The notes: generated from the letters alone by a model not told the origin. 5,319 bases of DNA from JAGOUY01 sp964541725 (GCA_964541725.1 CAZIQG010000068.1:1-5319); one strand, 5' to 3'; numbered from the stretch's first letter, positions 1 to 5,307 are shown. Made by a program: numbers and translations.

Positions 1-84
1 GCTCTCGATGAAGAACTAATGGATCTGAAGACGTTCTGCGAACACTACCTCGGAAGTCCCGGCCGCAAACCCGTCCTTCTCTAA
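1..84 (+). CDS. C-terminal end of an unidentified protein (partial)
   Basis: The first reading frame is open from the window edge for 27 codons and ends at TAA (82-84). The visible tail begins A-L-D-E-E-L-M-D-L-K and ends with a basic, proline-containing stretch, S-P-G-R-K-P-V-L-L. I do not recognise the family, and 27 residues are too few to assign a function. The reasons to believe it is a real gene end are that the frame is open from the edge, a terminator-like hairpin on the same strand follows 20 bases later, and every gene to the right is oriented against it. A chance open frame of this length is also possible. The upstream sequence would settle it. Confidence 0.5.
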   Translation, partial: ALDEELMDLKTFCEHYLGSPGRKPVLL

Positions 85-103
85 ACTTACATATACCCTC
101 TTT

Positions 104-132
104 AACGCCTCTCCCACGGCGTTTTCGTTTTT
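104..132 (+). terminator. Rho-independent terminator candidate for the left-edge gene
   Basis: AACGCC (104-109) pairs with GGCGTT (118-123) around an 8-base loop. It is followed by a T-rich tract, T-T-C-G then five T (124-132). It lies 20 bases after the stop of the partial plus-strand gene. The stem is only 6 bp, so this is a modest terminator that may act together with the stronger hairpin at 190-228. Confidence 0.55.
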
Positions 133-189
133 ATAAGGAAATACGTTTTAATTTTGTGCCCCGTAAAAATGTTTTGCATACACAGGGCT

Positions 190-228
190 ACGTAAAAAGC
201 CTCCGCTGTTAAGCGGGGCTTTTTACGT
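190..228. terminator. Bidirectional terminator between converging transcripts
   Basis: ACGTAAAAAGCC (190-201) pairs with GGCTTTTTACGT (217-228), and CCGC (203-206) pairs with GCGG (213-216). There is one bulged T at 202 and a 6-base loop. Read from either strand, a GC-rich stem is followed by five U. It therefore fits the end of the leftward tRNA/DAGK transcript and a backup for the rightward gene at 1-84. Its first base on the minus strand is the terminal A of the tRNA-Val CCA, so the tRNA 3' end and the hairpin share a base. Confidence 0.8.
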
Positions 229-304
229 GGTGGGCACTGTAGGATTCGAACCTACGACCCCCTCGGTGTAAACGAGGTGCTCTAACCAACTGAGCTAAGT
301 GCCC
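228..304 (-). tRNA. tRNA-Val (anticodon UAC)
   Basis: This is a 77-nt cloverleaf on the minus strand. The acceptor stem GGGCACT/AGTGCCC is perfect, the D-arm stem is GCTC/GAGC, and the anticodon stem CCTCG/CGAGG encloses the loop TTTACAC, giving anticodon UAC. The T arm is GTAGG-TTCGAAT-CCTAC. The discriminator is A and CCA is encoded in the DNA. The gene is downstream of tRNA-Leu by 13 bases and is probably co-transcribed with it. The terminator begins at the CCA end, so 3' trimming must cut into or beside that hairpin. UAC reads GUN valine codons, mainly GUA and GUG. Confidence 0.97.
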
Positions 305-318
305 GTTATCCGTTCACG

Positions 319-405
319 TGGTGGGCGAGGAGAGACTCGAACTCTCATGCCAGTGAAGGCGCTACCACCTCAAAGTAGTGCGTCTACCAGTTTCGCCACT
401 CGCCC
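319..405 (-). tRNA. tRNA-Leu (anticodon GAG)
   Basis: This is an 87-nt class II tRNA on the minus strand. The acceptor stem is GGGCGAG/CTCGCCC, the anticodon stem CTACT/GGTAG encloses the loop TTGAGGT (anticodon GAG, reading CUC/CUU), and the T arm is GAGAG-TTCGAGT-CTCTC. A 15-nt variable arm can form a GCC/GGC stem, as expected for leucine. The discriminator A and CCA are encoded. It lies 47 bases after the stop of the DAGK-like gene and 13 bases before tRNA-Val, so it may be read through from that gene or started from a weak promoter in the gap. Confidence 0.96.
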
Positions 406-416
406 ATCAAGTAAAC

Positions 417-445
417 AGATAAATGTACGGGGCGCAGAATACCAA
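417..445 (-). promoter_or_regulatory. Weak promoter candidate for the tRNA-Leu/tRNA-Val pair
   Basis: On the minus strand, TTGGTA (440-445) is a four-of-six match to the -35 consensus. It is followed after 17 bases by TTATCT (417-422), a poor -10 match. The placement would start transcription a few bases before the mature tRNA-Leu. The -10 match is weak enough that read-through from the gene upstream is an equally good explanation. Confidence 0.2.
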
Positions 446-452
446 GACCGGG

Positions 453-1214
453 TTAATCTGACAAGCGGCGACCCGTAATCAGGGTTAATTTGCCAGGTAA
501 TACCGAAAAATGAAAGGTTGTGCCCTCATAGGCCTGGCCATCGACAAAGACCTTAAACGGGGCATCCGCCACCATCTTCCCTTGCGAGAGAAAGACCTTC
601 GTCTCACTCAATTCCTTCTTTTTCCACGGCCAAGTCTTATGACTCCTACCCATCTCCGCCTGGATAAGAATTTCCAACTGCCCATCCTTAGGATTTACGA
701 GAATCCCATCTTGACCCGCGGCAGCGAGATTACGGATCGCAATCGCTCCTCGCACCGACGGACGTAAGCGGTACGATCCCCCCACCTCAATCCCCGCAAT
801 TGTTTCTGGCGCGACCAAATCAAGTAAAAACGGCTGTCCATTCACTTGACCCATATCTAACGTCTCCACCAAACGGGCCGCGATCACATCCACCGCCTTC
901 GTCCCCGATGGAATCCCGAGCAACCCACCAATAAACGAAGGTCCAATCGGCAAAAAGCCAATCGTCGCCTTCACCACTGGCAATAAAGGAGTGACGTCAC
1001 GTAAAATCTGATCCGACCCCACCAAAATAAGATTCTTGGTTCCCTGTTGCGCCAGCTGTTTTACGATCTGCCTAGGTCCATTTAAGGCCGAGGCATGGGC
1101 CGTAATCCCCTCGATTCCCCGACGCGCTAATTCATTTTCTACCAGCTGCAATTCGCGCTCAAAGCGTTTATCCTTGAGACACTCATCATAGACATAGGTA
1201 AACGAAGGATTCAT
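453..1214 (-). CDS. Divergent diacylglycerol kinase / YegS-LCB5-like protein with altered catalytic motif
   Basis: This is a 253-residue cytosolic-looking protein with no signal peptide or membrane helix. Its order of motifs follows the DAGK catalytic family. An alpha/beta N-terminal half leads to L-I-L-V-G-S-D-Q-I (62-70), where the nucleotide-binding G-G-D-G-T would be. G-F-L-P-I-G (86-91) and L-L-G-I-P (98-102) follow, then L-D-M-G-Q-V-N-G (119-126). The C-terminal beta domain has N-P-K-D-G-Q-L-E (174-181), V-D-G (224-226) and V-L-P-G-K-L (238-243). Family members phosphorylate lipids with ATP. Here only G66 and D68 of the core motif remain, so activity and substrate are uncertain. I recall related Parcubacteria proteins with G-N-D-Q at this point, which would make it a family trait rather than damage. 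The ATG has no clear Shine-Dalgarno, an in-frame TGA lies upstream, and TATTAT sits 14 bases before it. The gene follows bactofilin by 34 bases. Confidence 0.75.
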   Translation of the reverse strand: MNPSFTYVYDECLKDKRFERELQLVENELARRGIEGITAHASALNGPRQIVKQLAQQGTKNLILVGSDQILRDVTPLLPVVKATIGFLPIGPSFIGGLLGIPSGTKAVDVIAARLVETLDMGQVNGQPFLLDLVAPETIAGIEVGGSYRLRPSVRGAIAIRNLAAAGQDGILVNPKDGQLEILIQAEMGRSHKTWPWKKKELSETKVFLSQGKMVADAPFKVFVDGQAYEGTTFHFSVLPGKLTLITGRRLSD

Positions 1215-1248
1215 AGGGCACAGGACGCATAATACTCACAGATGATGT

Positions 1249-1650
1249 TTAGGTAGCTGCATGAGCCATGTGCTCTACTCGCACAGACTTCTTTTGGTCA
1301 GATGAACCCTTACCGATCACCAACCGCCCCTGTAAACAAGCCCCCGCCTCCATCGCCAACACCTGCGCCGTCACGTCTCCTGTTAATTTGGCCGTAGAAC
1401 GCAATTCTAAACGATTCTTCACAGTGATATTCCCTTGGATCGTCCCTGCCACAGAGGCTTCTCCGGCCTGGACTTCTGCCTCAATGACGGCCTCCGTCCC
1501 CACCGTCAAGACACCCGTCGTCTGAATAGAACCTTTAACCGAGCCTTCCACCACCACATCTCCATCTCCTTTAAAATTACCTTCCAACGTAACTCCACGC
1601 GCAATCATCGTTGCTTGAGCAGAAGACCCAGAAACTTGTTTTTGAAACAT
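1249..1650 (-). CDS. Bactofilin family cytoskeletal protein
   Basis: This is a 133-residue protein made almost wholly of short beta-helix repeats with regular G-V/G-D/G-N turns. Examples are A-R-G-V-T-L-E-G-N (17-25), G-D-G-D-V-V-V-E-G (28-36), V-A-G-T-I-Q-G-N-I (67-75) and S-T-A-K-L-T-G-D-V (85-93). This matches the bactofilin (DUF583/PF04519) domain, with a short disordered N-terminus and a basic C-terminal tail. Bactofilins self-assemble without nucleotide into filaments, usually at the membrane, and help shape cells or place wall and polar proteins. The ATG at 1648-1650 is preferred. A longer form from TTG at 1681-1683 would add 11 residues that do not look like the family. No strong Shine-Dalgarno is seen (GGGGCGG lies 6 bases before the ATG). 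It probably has its own promoter at about 1712-1742 and may form an operon with the DAGK-like gene. Confidence 0.9.
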   Translation of the reverse strand: MFQKQVSGSSAQATMIARGVTLEGNFKGDGDVVVEGSVKGSIQTTGVLTVGTEAVIEAEVQAGEASVAGTIQGNITVKNRLELRSTAKLTGDVTAQVLAMEAGACLQGRLVIGKGSSDQKKSVRVEHMAHAAT

Positions 1651-1711
1651 AGAAAACCGCCCCACATTAGTAGTGAAACACAAGGAACGAAAAAACGAGG
1701 CGGACAGCCGG

Positions 1712-1742
1712 AGTATACCACATCACGAAAAAATTCTGTAAT
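1712..1742 (-). promoter_or_regulatory. Extended -10 promoter candidate for bactofilin
   Basis: On the minus strand, TATACT (1712-1717) matches five of six -10 bases and is preceded by TGG (1718-1720), giving an extended -10. A partial -35, ATTACA (1737-1742), lies 19 bases upstream, which is slightly long. The predicted start near 1705 gives a leader of about 55 bases to the ATG at 1650. It sits in the argS-bactofilin gap, as expected for a gene that starts a new transcript. Confidence 0.55.
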
Positions 1743-1758
1743 TAGCTTAGCAAGCTAA
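1728..1758 (-). terminator. Weak terminator-like hairpin after argS
   Basis: On the minus strand, just after the argS stop, TTAGCTT pairs with AAGCTAA (1742-1758) around a 3-base loop. Six T (1728-1733) follow 8 bases later. The stem is AT-rich and the T tract is not adjacent, so termination would be inefficient at best. It overlaps the -35 region proposed for bactofilin. Confidence 0.3.
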
Positions 1759-1762
1759 CAGA

Positions 1763-3529
1763 CTACATTTCTTCTGGCGTGGGGATTCCCAATAGATGCA
1801 GTCCGTTTGATAAGGCCACCTGCGCTGCTTTGACGAGCTGAAGACGCCCTTCACGCACCTCACCTTGCGCAGATAACACGGGCACATCCCGATAAAACGC
1901 ACTGACCTCCTGCGCCATCTCCAAACACCACTGCGCAATCACGGACGGACGCAGCTCTTTTGCCGCTTGCCCGACTCTCTCTGGTAATTGAGCCGTCTTA
2001 AGCGCCAAATTCTTCTGCGCCGTCTCAATAACTTCTAGGTTCTCGTCACCCGATTCTTTCTTCTCATTCAATGAGGCTTTTCTCACTATTGAATTCAGAC
2101 GCGTCACGGCATACTGACAATAGGGACCCGTCGCTCCCTCAAAAGACAAGGCCTGTTCCATATCAAACGTAAACACCTTGTCGCTATCCTGCCGCAACAT
2201 CCCAAACTTGATGCCCCCTAAGGCTAAATCCCAGGCTACCTGACGCTGCTTCTCCTCTGACCACTCAGCATGACGCGCCTGCACTTCTTTGAGTGCAAAC
2301 GCTTTCACTTCTTCTTCAAAGCTTTGATATGTGACGATATTCCCCTCACGACTCGACATTGCCCCTGTCTTGAGCGTCACGAACTCATACCCAATAAATT
2401 CGGGCACAGGGCTCATGCCCATCCGTCGCAACGTTTCAAACAACTGTTTGAAATAGAGCATCTGACGATTATCCACCAAAATCAATGAGCGAGACGCCTT
2501 GGGATACTCGCTCAACTTCAACTCGGCCAAGGCTAAATCCTTGGTCGCATATAAAGAGGTACCATCCGATTTACGCACTAAAAACACACCTAACTTCACA
2601 TCTTCTAAATCAACCACCATCGCTCCTTGGCTCTCTTTCGCCACCCCCTTTGCCAGAAGCTCATCAACAATGGCTTGGCCACGCGCCACGACCTCAGATT
2701 CTAAATATTGACGGTCATTTTTAACTCCTAACCGAGCAAAAATGGCATTCAACTCATCCAAGCACCAGGCTCGTGTAACCGACCACAGATGCGCCAAGGC
2801 TGCATCCCCCGCTTCAAGTCGCCGCTGAATTTCAGACACCTCGTCCTTCCATTCCAACTGCGCTTCTAATTGCTTTGTAGACTGCGAGTAAAGCGAGCCT
2901 AAGTAAGCTGCCGTTTTTTCCGTAGCTGAAAAACCCTGCAAAATATTCTCTGCCTGTTCCTGCGTTAAACTCACTCCTTGACCCGTCTTAGAACGAATGA
3001 GCCACCACAAACATTTCGCGACATGGGCACCTACATCTCCATGATAGGTCATGGGAACAACCTGCGCCGCCGAAGCCTGCAAGACCTGATCAAGCGCCAC
3101 CCCAATCACAATATTACGTAAATGACCGACATGCGCTTCTTTATGCGTATTCAACTGCGCATATTCAAGTAAAAACGTTTGTCCCTTATTCGTTTCCACC
3201 GTTCCAAACGCCTCTTTCTGGTCCGAGACAGTTCCCACAACCTCTTTCACCACGTTATTCGAAGCAAGCTTCACATTGACGTATGGCCCAGCCGCGACAA
3301 ACGCCATCCCCTTCACAGCCATCCCGTCTAATTTCTCCACCAACTCCTTGGCAAGCGCCGCCGGATTTGTCCCCCGAGTCTTCGTGTATTTAAAACAAGC
3401 CACCGCAAAATCCCCCAACTTCGTATCAGGTGGAACAACCACTTCTGAAGCAGCGACAGGTTCGCCAAGAGCTTGCGATACATGCGTCGCAATCAGACTC
3501 GTCCATTGTTGCCAGAGGGTTTGGGACAT
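1763..3529 (-). CDS. argS: Arginine--tRNA ligase (class I)
   Basis: This 588-residue full-length ArgRS charges tRNA-Arg with arginine in the cytosol. An N-terminal additional domain (about 1-90, with G-D-F-A-V-A-C-F at 39-46) precedes the Rossmann catalytic core. The HIGH motif is H-V-G-H (133-136), followed by L-R-N. Later core motifs are D-G-T-S-L-Y-A-T-K-D (322-331) and V-D-N-R-Q (352-356). The KMSKS position reads A-M-S-S-R-E-G-N (390-397), so both motif lysines are missing. K130, three residues before the HIGH histidine, fits the known ArgRS class in which that lysine compensates. The C-terminal DALR anticodon-binding domain runs from about 470 to the end (C-Q-Y-A-V-T-R-L, N-G-L-H-L-L-G-I). 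The ATG at 3527-3529 has no Shine-Dalgarno and an AT-rich stretch just before it. The stop is TAG. An inverted-repeat element fills the gap to tyrS. Confidence 0.98.
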   Translation of the reverse strand: MSQTLWQQWTSLIATHVSQALGEPVAASEVVVPPDTKLGDFAVACFKYTKTRGTNPAALAKELVEKLDGMAVKGMAFVAAGPYVNVKLASNNVVKEVVGTVSDQKEAFGTVETNKGQTFLLEYAQLNTHKEAHVGHLRNIVIGVALDQVLQASAAQVVPMTYHGDVGAHVAKCLWWLIRSKTGQGVSLTQEQAENILQGFSATEKTAAYLGSLYSQSTKQLEAQLEWKDEVSEIQRRLEAGDAALAHLWSVTRAWCLDELNAIFARLGVKNDRQYLESEVVARGQAIVDELLAKGVAKESQGAMVVDLEDVKLGVFLVRKSDGTSLYATKDLALAELKLSEYPKASRSLILVDNRQMLYFKQLFETLRRMGMSPVPEFIGYEFVTLKTGAMSSREGNIVTYQSFEEEVKAFALKEVQARHAEWSEEKQRQVAWDLALGGIKFGMLRQDSDKVFTFDMEQALSFEGATGPYCQYAVTRLNSIVRKASLNEKKESGDENLEVIETAQKNLALKTAQLPERVGQAAKELRPSVIAQWCLEMAQEVSAFYRDVPVLSAQGEVREGRLQLVKAAQVALSNGLHLLGIPTPEEM

Positions 3530-3552
3530 AATAGATATAATTTAATGCATCC

Positions 3553-3676
3553 CGTCATCCCGAACGGAGTCATACGTAGTGAGGGATCTCGCAGCGGAAC
3601 AGGTAGCCTTCCTATTGGGCTACTCGTTCCGGTCGAGATTCCTCAATCGTCGTCGGACTCCTCCTTCGGAATGACG
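3553..3676. repeat. Imperfect 124-bp palindromic element (MITE/REP-like) between argS and tyrS
   Basis: The outer ends CGTCAT (3553-3558) and ATGACG (3671-3676) are complementary. Further in, CCGAA/TTCGG, GGAGTC/GACTCC and GAGGGATCTCG (3581-3591) with CGAGATTCCTC (3634-3644) pair, the last with a single G-U. The apex pairs GGAACAGGTAGCC (3596-3608) with GGCTACTCGTTCC (3618-3630) with two mismatches around a 9-base loop. The ends resemble the dispersed GTCATCCCGA...GAGGGATCTC repeats that I recall from many bacterial genomes. It has no coding capacity of its own. It takes up most of the 159-base gap, so the argS promoter must lie within it or in the 23 bases beside argS. Confidence 0.8.
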
Positions 3677-3688
3677 AGAAAAAACCGT

Positions 3689-4948
3689 CTAACGTTGAAT
3701 AATCTTAACAAAATGCCGCTTCCCTTTCTGAACAATCGTTCCTTCACTTGTCGGTTCCACCATTGCTTTGACATCCATCACCACTTCATCATTCACCTTC
3801 ACGCCTCCCTGTTCAATCTGCCGACGTGCGTCTGTCTTTGAAGCCACAAATCCAGCCTCCACCAAGACATCCGCCAATGCGATCGATCCACTCACCGACA
3901 ATACAGGAATCTCTTCTGGTTTCTGTCCTTGACTGTGAATACGAGTAAATTCATCTTTAGCTCTATCAGCACGCTGCACGTTTATCTGATTAGATTCACC
4001 ACCAAGTAATTCAACAATAATTTGATGTGCCAAACGACTCTTTTGACCCATGGGAGCATCTTTTATCGCTTTTTCATACTCAGAGTAGAGACTCTCCAAA
4101 GATTCCCCTCTAAGAAAATTATCCTTTCCCATTTCAGTACAAATTTTCATAGCTGGAAGGATCATTTCATCGCTCCAACTCATAACCTTTCCATACATAT
4201 CCTCAGGTGTATCGAGAAATGAAATCATATTCCCCTCCGACTTCCCCATTTTCTTCCCGGTCGGATCTGCCAACAAGCGATTTGTCAGCACAAACTTCTC
4301 CTTATGCTTCAAGGTTTTGAGGAGTGTACGCCCGGCCAACATATTAAACGTTTGATCATTGCCACCGATCTCCAAATCCACCTCTAAGGCAACAGAGTCG
4401 TAGCCCTGCATCAAAGGATAGAAGAACTCATGCAGATGGATTGGCTTGCCTTCCTGCTGCCGCTTCTCAAACATGTCACGTTCCATCATTTGCTGGACCG
4501 TAAAATGCGAAGCAAGCTCCACCACATCTGTAAAAGACATCTTCGCCAACCATTCACTATTAAAACGAAACTCCACCGCATTTGGACCATCAAAATCCAG
4601 CAAAAACGAAGCTTGCTGTTTATAAAGCTTACAATTTTCGAGCACTTCTTCGCGCGTCAGCTTCTTGCGCGTCGCGGCCTTATCGGTCGGATCGCCAATC
4701 ATGGCGGTAAAATCACCAATCAATAAAATCACTTTGTGTCCAAGCTTTTGTAATTCAGACAGTTTCCGCAACGGAACCGTATGCCCCAAATGAAGCGTTG
4801 GCCCCGTTGGATCAATCCCATGATAGACCGTGAGTTTTTGGCCAGATAACAAACGCTCCCGTAACGCCTCGCGCGTCGGGTAGACCATTTCGACCGCATG
4901 GGTCAAAAACCATTCAACCTGCTTGGGATCAACAGAGACAGATGACAT
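3689..4948 (-). CDS. tyrS: Tyrosine--tRNA ligase (class I, type 2 TyrRS)
   Basis: This 419-residue full-length TyrRS charges tRNA-Tyr with tyrosine. The Rossmann core has Y-H-G-I-D-P-T-G-P-T-L (42-52), the HIGH motif H-L-G-H (53-56) and I-G-D-F-T-A-M-I-G-D-P-T (77-88), the last typical of the type 2 bacterial subgroup. The tyrosine-pocket segment Q-G-Y-D-S-V (181-186) and I-G-G-N-D-Q (194-199) follow, and then the intact KMSKS loop K-M-G-K-S (233-237). A C-terminal S4 RNA-binding domain lies at about 353-419 (A-D-V-L-V-E-A-G, G-G-V-K-V-N-D). All key motifs are intact. The ATG at 4946-4948 follows TAAGGCGGT, a partial AAGG Shine-Dalgarno with short spacing that also overlaps a -10-like TATAAG. 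The stop is TAG. The tRNA-like gene and hairpins upstream on the same strand could form a leader. Confidence 0.98.
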   Translation of the reverse strand: MSSVSVDPKQVEWFLTHAVEMVYPTREALRERLLSGQKLTVYHGIDPTGPTLHLGHTVPLRKLSELQKLGHKVILLIGDFTAMIGDPTDKAATRKKLTREEVLENCKLYKQQASFLLDFDGPNAVEFRFNSEWLAKMSFTDVVELASHFTVQQMMERDMFEKRQQEGKPIHLHEFFYPLMQGYDSVALEVDLEIGGNDQTFNMLAGRTLLKTLKHKEKFVLTNRLLADPTGKKMGKSEGNMISFLDTPEDMYGKVMSWSDEMILPAMKICTEMGKDNFLRGESLESLYSEYEKAIKDAPMGQKSRLAHQIIVELLGGESNQINVQRADRAKDEFTRIHSQGQKPEEIPVLSVSGSIALADVLVEAGFVASKTDARRQIEQGGVKVNDEVVMDVKAMVEPTSEGTIVQKGKRHFVKIIQR

Positions 4949-4953
4949 ACCGC

Positions 4954-4959
4954 CTTATA
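4954..4959 (-). promoter_or_regulatory. -10-like hexamer directly before tyrS
   Basis: TATAAG on the minus strand matches five of six -10 bases and ends 5 bases before the tyrS ATG, so transcription from it would start at or next to the start codon. No good -35 is present at 17-18 bases; the nearest, TTGCCC (4980-4985), is 20 bases away. It could equally be chance, with the AAGG part serving as a ribosome-binding site on a longer leader. Confidence 0.3.
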
Positions 4960-5005
4960 GTACGAGAGCCGAGACATTTGGGCAACAAGCCCCTAAAACG
5001 CAGAA

Positions 5006-5026
5006 GACAGCCGTAGGATGGCTGTC
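5006..5026. other. Perfect 7-bp stem-loop upstream of tyrS
   Basis: GACAGCC (5006-5012) and GGCTGTC (5020-5026) pair perfectly around a 7-base loop, 57 bases upstream of tyrS. On the minus strand it is followed by TTCTGCGTTTT, a poor U tract, so it might be a weak terminator for the tRNA-like transcript or a leader structure of tyrS. The stretch between it and the element at 5083 (5027-5082) holds only short palindromes (around CACGTG and CTAATTAG) and no gene. Confidence 0.55.
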
Positions 5027-5082
5027 GAGGGATAAAGAAGGAACCACGTGTTGGTCTGTTAAACCTTACAGGACTAATTAGC

Positions 5083-5179
5083 GTGTCCCCTTGCACCGTC
5101 CAGTTCAGCGTTCAGCGCCTCTGACCCACTTGGTGTAGTCCCGAGAGGAGGGAGCAGGCCAAATACGCCAAGGGGACAC
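5083..5179. repeat. 97-bp inverted-repeat element flanked by AGC, possible small MITE or structured RNA
   Basis: GTGTCCCCTTG (5083-5093) and CAAGGGGACAC (5169-5179) are perfect 11-bp inverted ends. Both sides carry AGC (5080-5082 and 5180-5182), which would fit a 3-bp target duplication. Inside are a tandem pair of GTTCAGC (5103-5116) and further pairing, GCCT (5117-5120) with AGGC (5156-5159) and CCC (5125-5127) with GGG (5150-5152). The element lies right at the 3' end of the tRNA-like gene. No reading frame of its own is credible. A folded RNA domain in the transcript upstream of tyrS is the alternative reading. Confidence 0.65.
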
Positions 5180-5182
5180 AGC

Positions 5183-5250
5183 GCGCATGGAGGGAATCGA
5201 ACCCCCACCTTCCGCATAGATGCGGCAGCTCTACCATGAGCTTCATGCGC
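5183..5250 (-). tRNA. tRNA-like gene with abnormal anticodon arm (nominal CUA), possible tRNA pseudogene or mimic
   Basis: This is a 68-nt minus-strand cloverleaf without discriminator. It has a perfect 7-bp acceptor GCGCATG/CATGCGC, D-arm GCTC-ATGGTA-GAGC and T-arm GGGGG-TTCGATT-CCCTC with one G-U. The anticodon arm is abnormal. Only CCGC/GCGG pairs, with a G-A mismatch on top, and the loop is six bases, ATCTAT, instead of seven. Taking the first T as U33 gives anticodon CUA, but base 37 would then be U rather than a purine. CCGCA/TGCGG with a 4-base loop is an alternative fold. The next bases are G-C-T, so no CCA is encoded, unlike the two normal tRNAs at the left end. UAG is the stop of both argS and tyrS, so efficient amber decoding is unlikely. 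The isotype is not assigned. Confidence 0.6.
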
Positions 5251-5272
5251 AGACACGAGACCATCCATAAAA

Positions 5273-5307
5273 CGAACGCTGGCTATTTAGCCAGCGTTCG
5301 CCTTTTT
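5273..5307 (+). terminator. Perfect 12-bp hairpin followed by T5
   Basis: CGAACGCTGGCT (5273-5284) and AGCCAGCGTTCG (5289-5300) pair without mismatch around ATTT. They are followed by CC and five T on the plus strand, and by four T on the minus strand. It is a strong terminator by structure and could end a leftward transcript arriving from beyond the window. No plus-strand gene is seen that would need it. It ends only 22 bases before the tRNA-like gene, so that gene either starts from a promoter overlapping the hairpin or depends on read-through. Confidence 0.7.

Noticed and set aside
1651..1683. Longer bactofilin starting at TTG 1681-1683
   Set aside because: The extra 11 residues do not look like a bactofilin start, TTG is rarer, and the ATG at 1650 gives a typical N-terminus.
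1747..1938. 63-codon minus-strand open frame
   Set aside because: It is an out-of-frame shadow of the argS 3' end, rich in arginine and cysteine, with no domain.
3677..3690. T-rich tract after tyrS as a terminator
   Set aside because: On the minus strand the T run comes before the palindrome rather than after a stem, so it does not have terminator geometry.
3473..3841. 122-codon plus-strand open frame over the intergenic palindrome
   Set aside because: It overlaps the start of argS, the repeat and the end of tyrS antisense, and has no recognisable protein features.
5083..5179. Small signal recognition particle RNA
   Set aside because: A GGGAGCAGGCC stretch recalls its helix 8, but the partner GUCAGG strand and the GGAA tetraloop are missing and the tip is off-centre.
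4949..5182. T-box riboswitch before tyrS
   Set aside because: No AGGGTGGNACCGCG-type T-box sequence and no convincing terminator/antiterminator pair could be found on the minus strand.
5183..5250. Pyrrolysine or true amber-suppressor tRNA
   Set aside because: The fold lacks tRNA-Pyl features such as the six-pair anticodon stem, position 37 is U, and UAG is used as stop in this window.
5074..5268. 64-codon minus-strand open frame
   Set aside because: It runs through the tRNA-like gene and most of the inverted-repeat element, and its protein has no recognisable domain.
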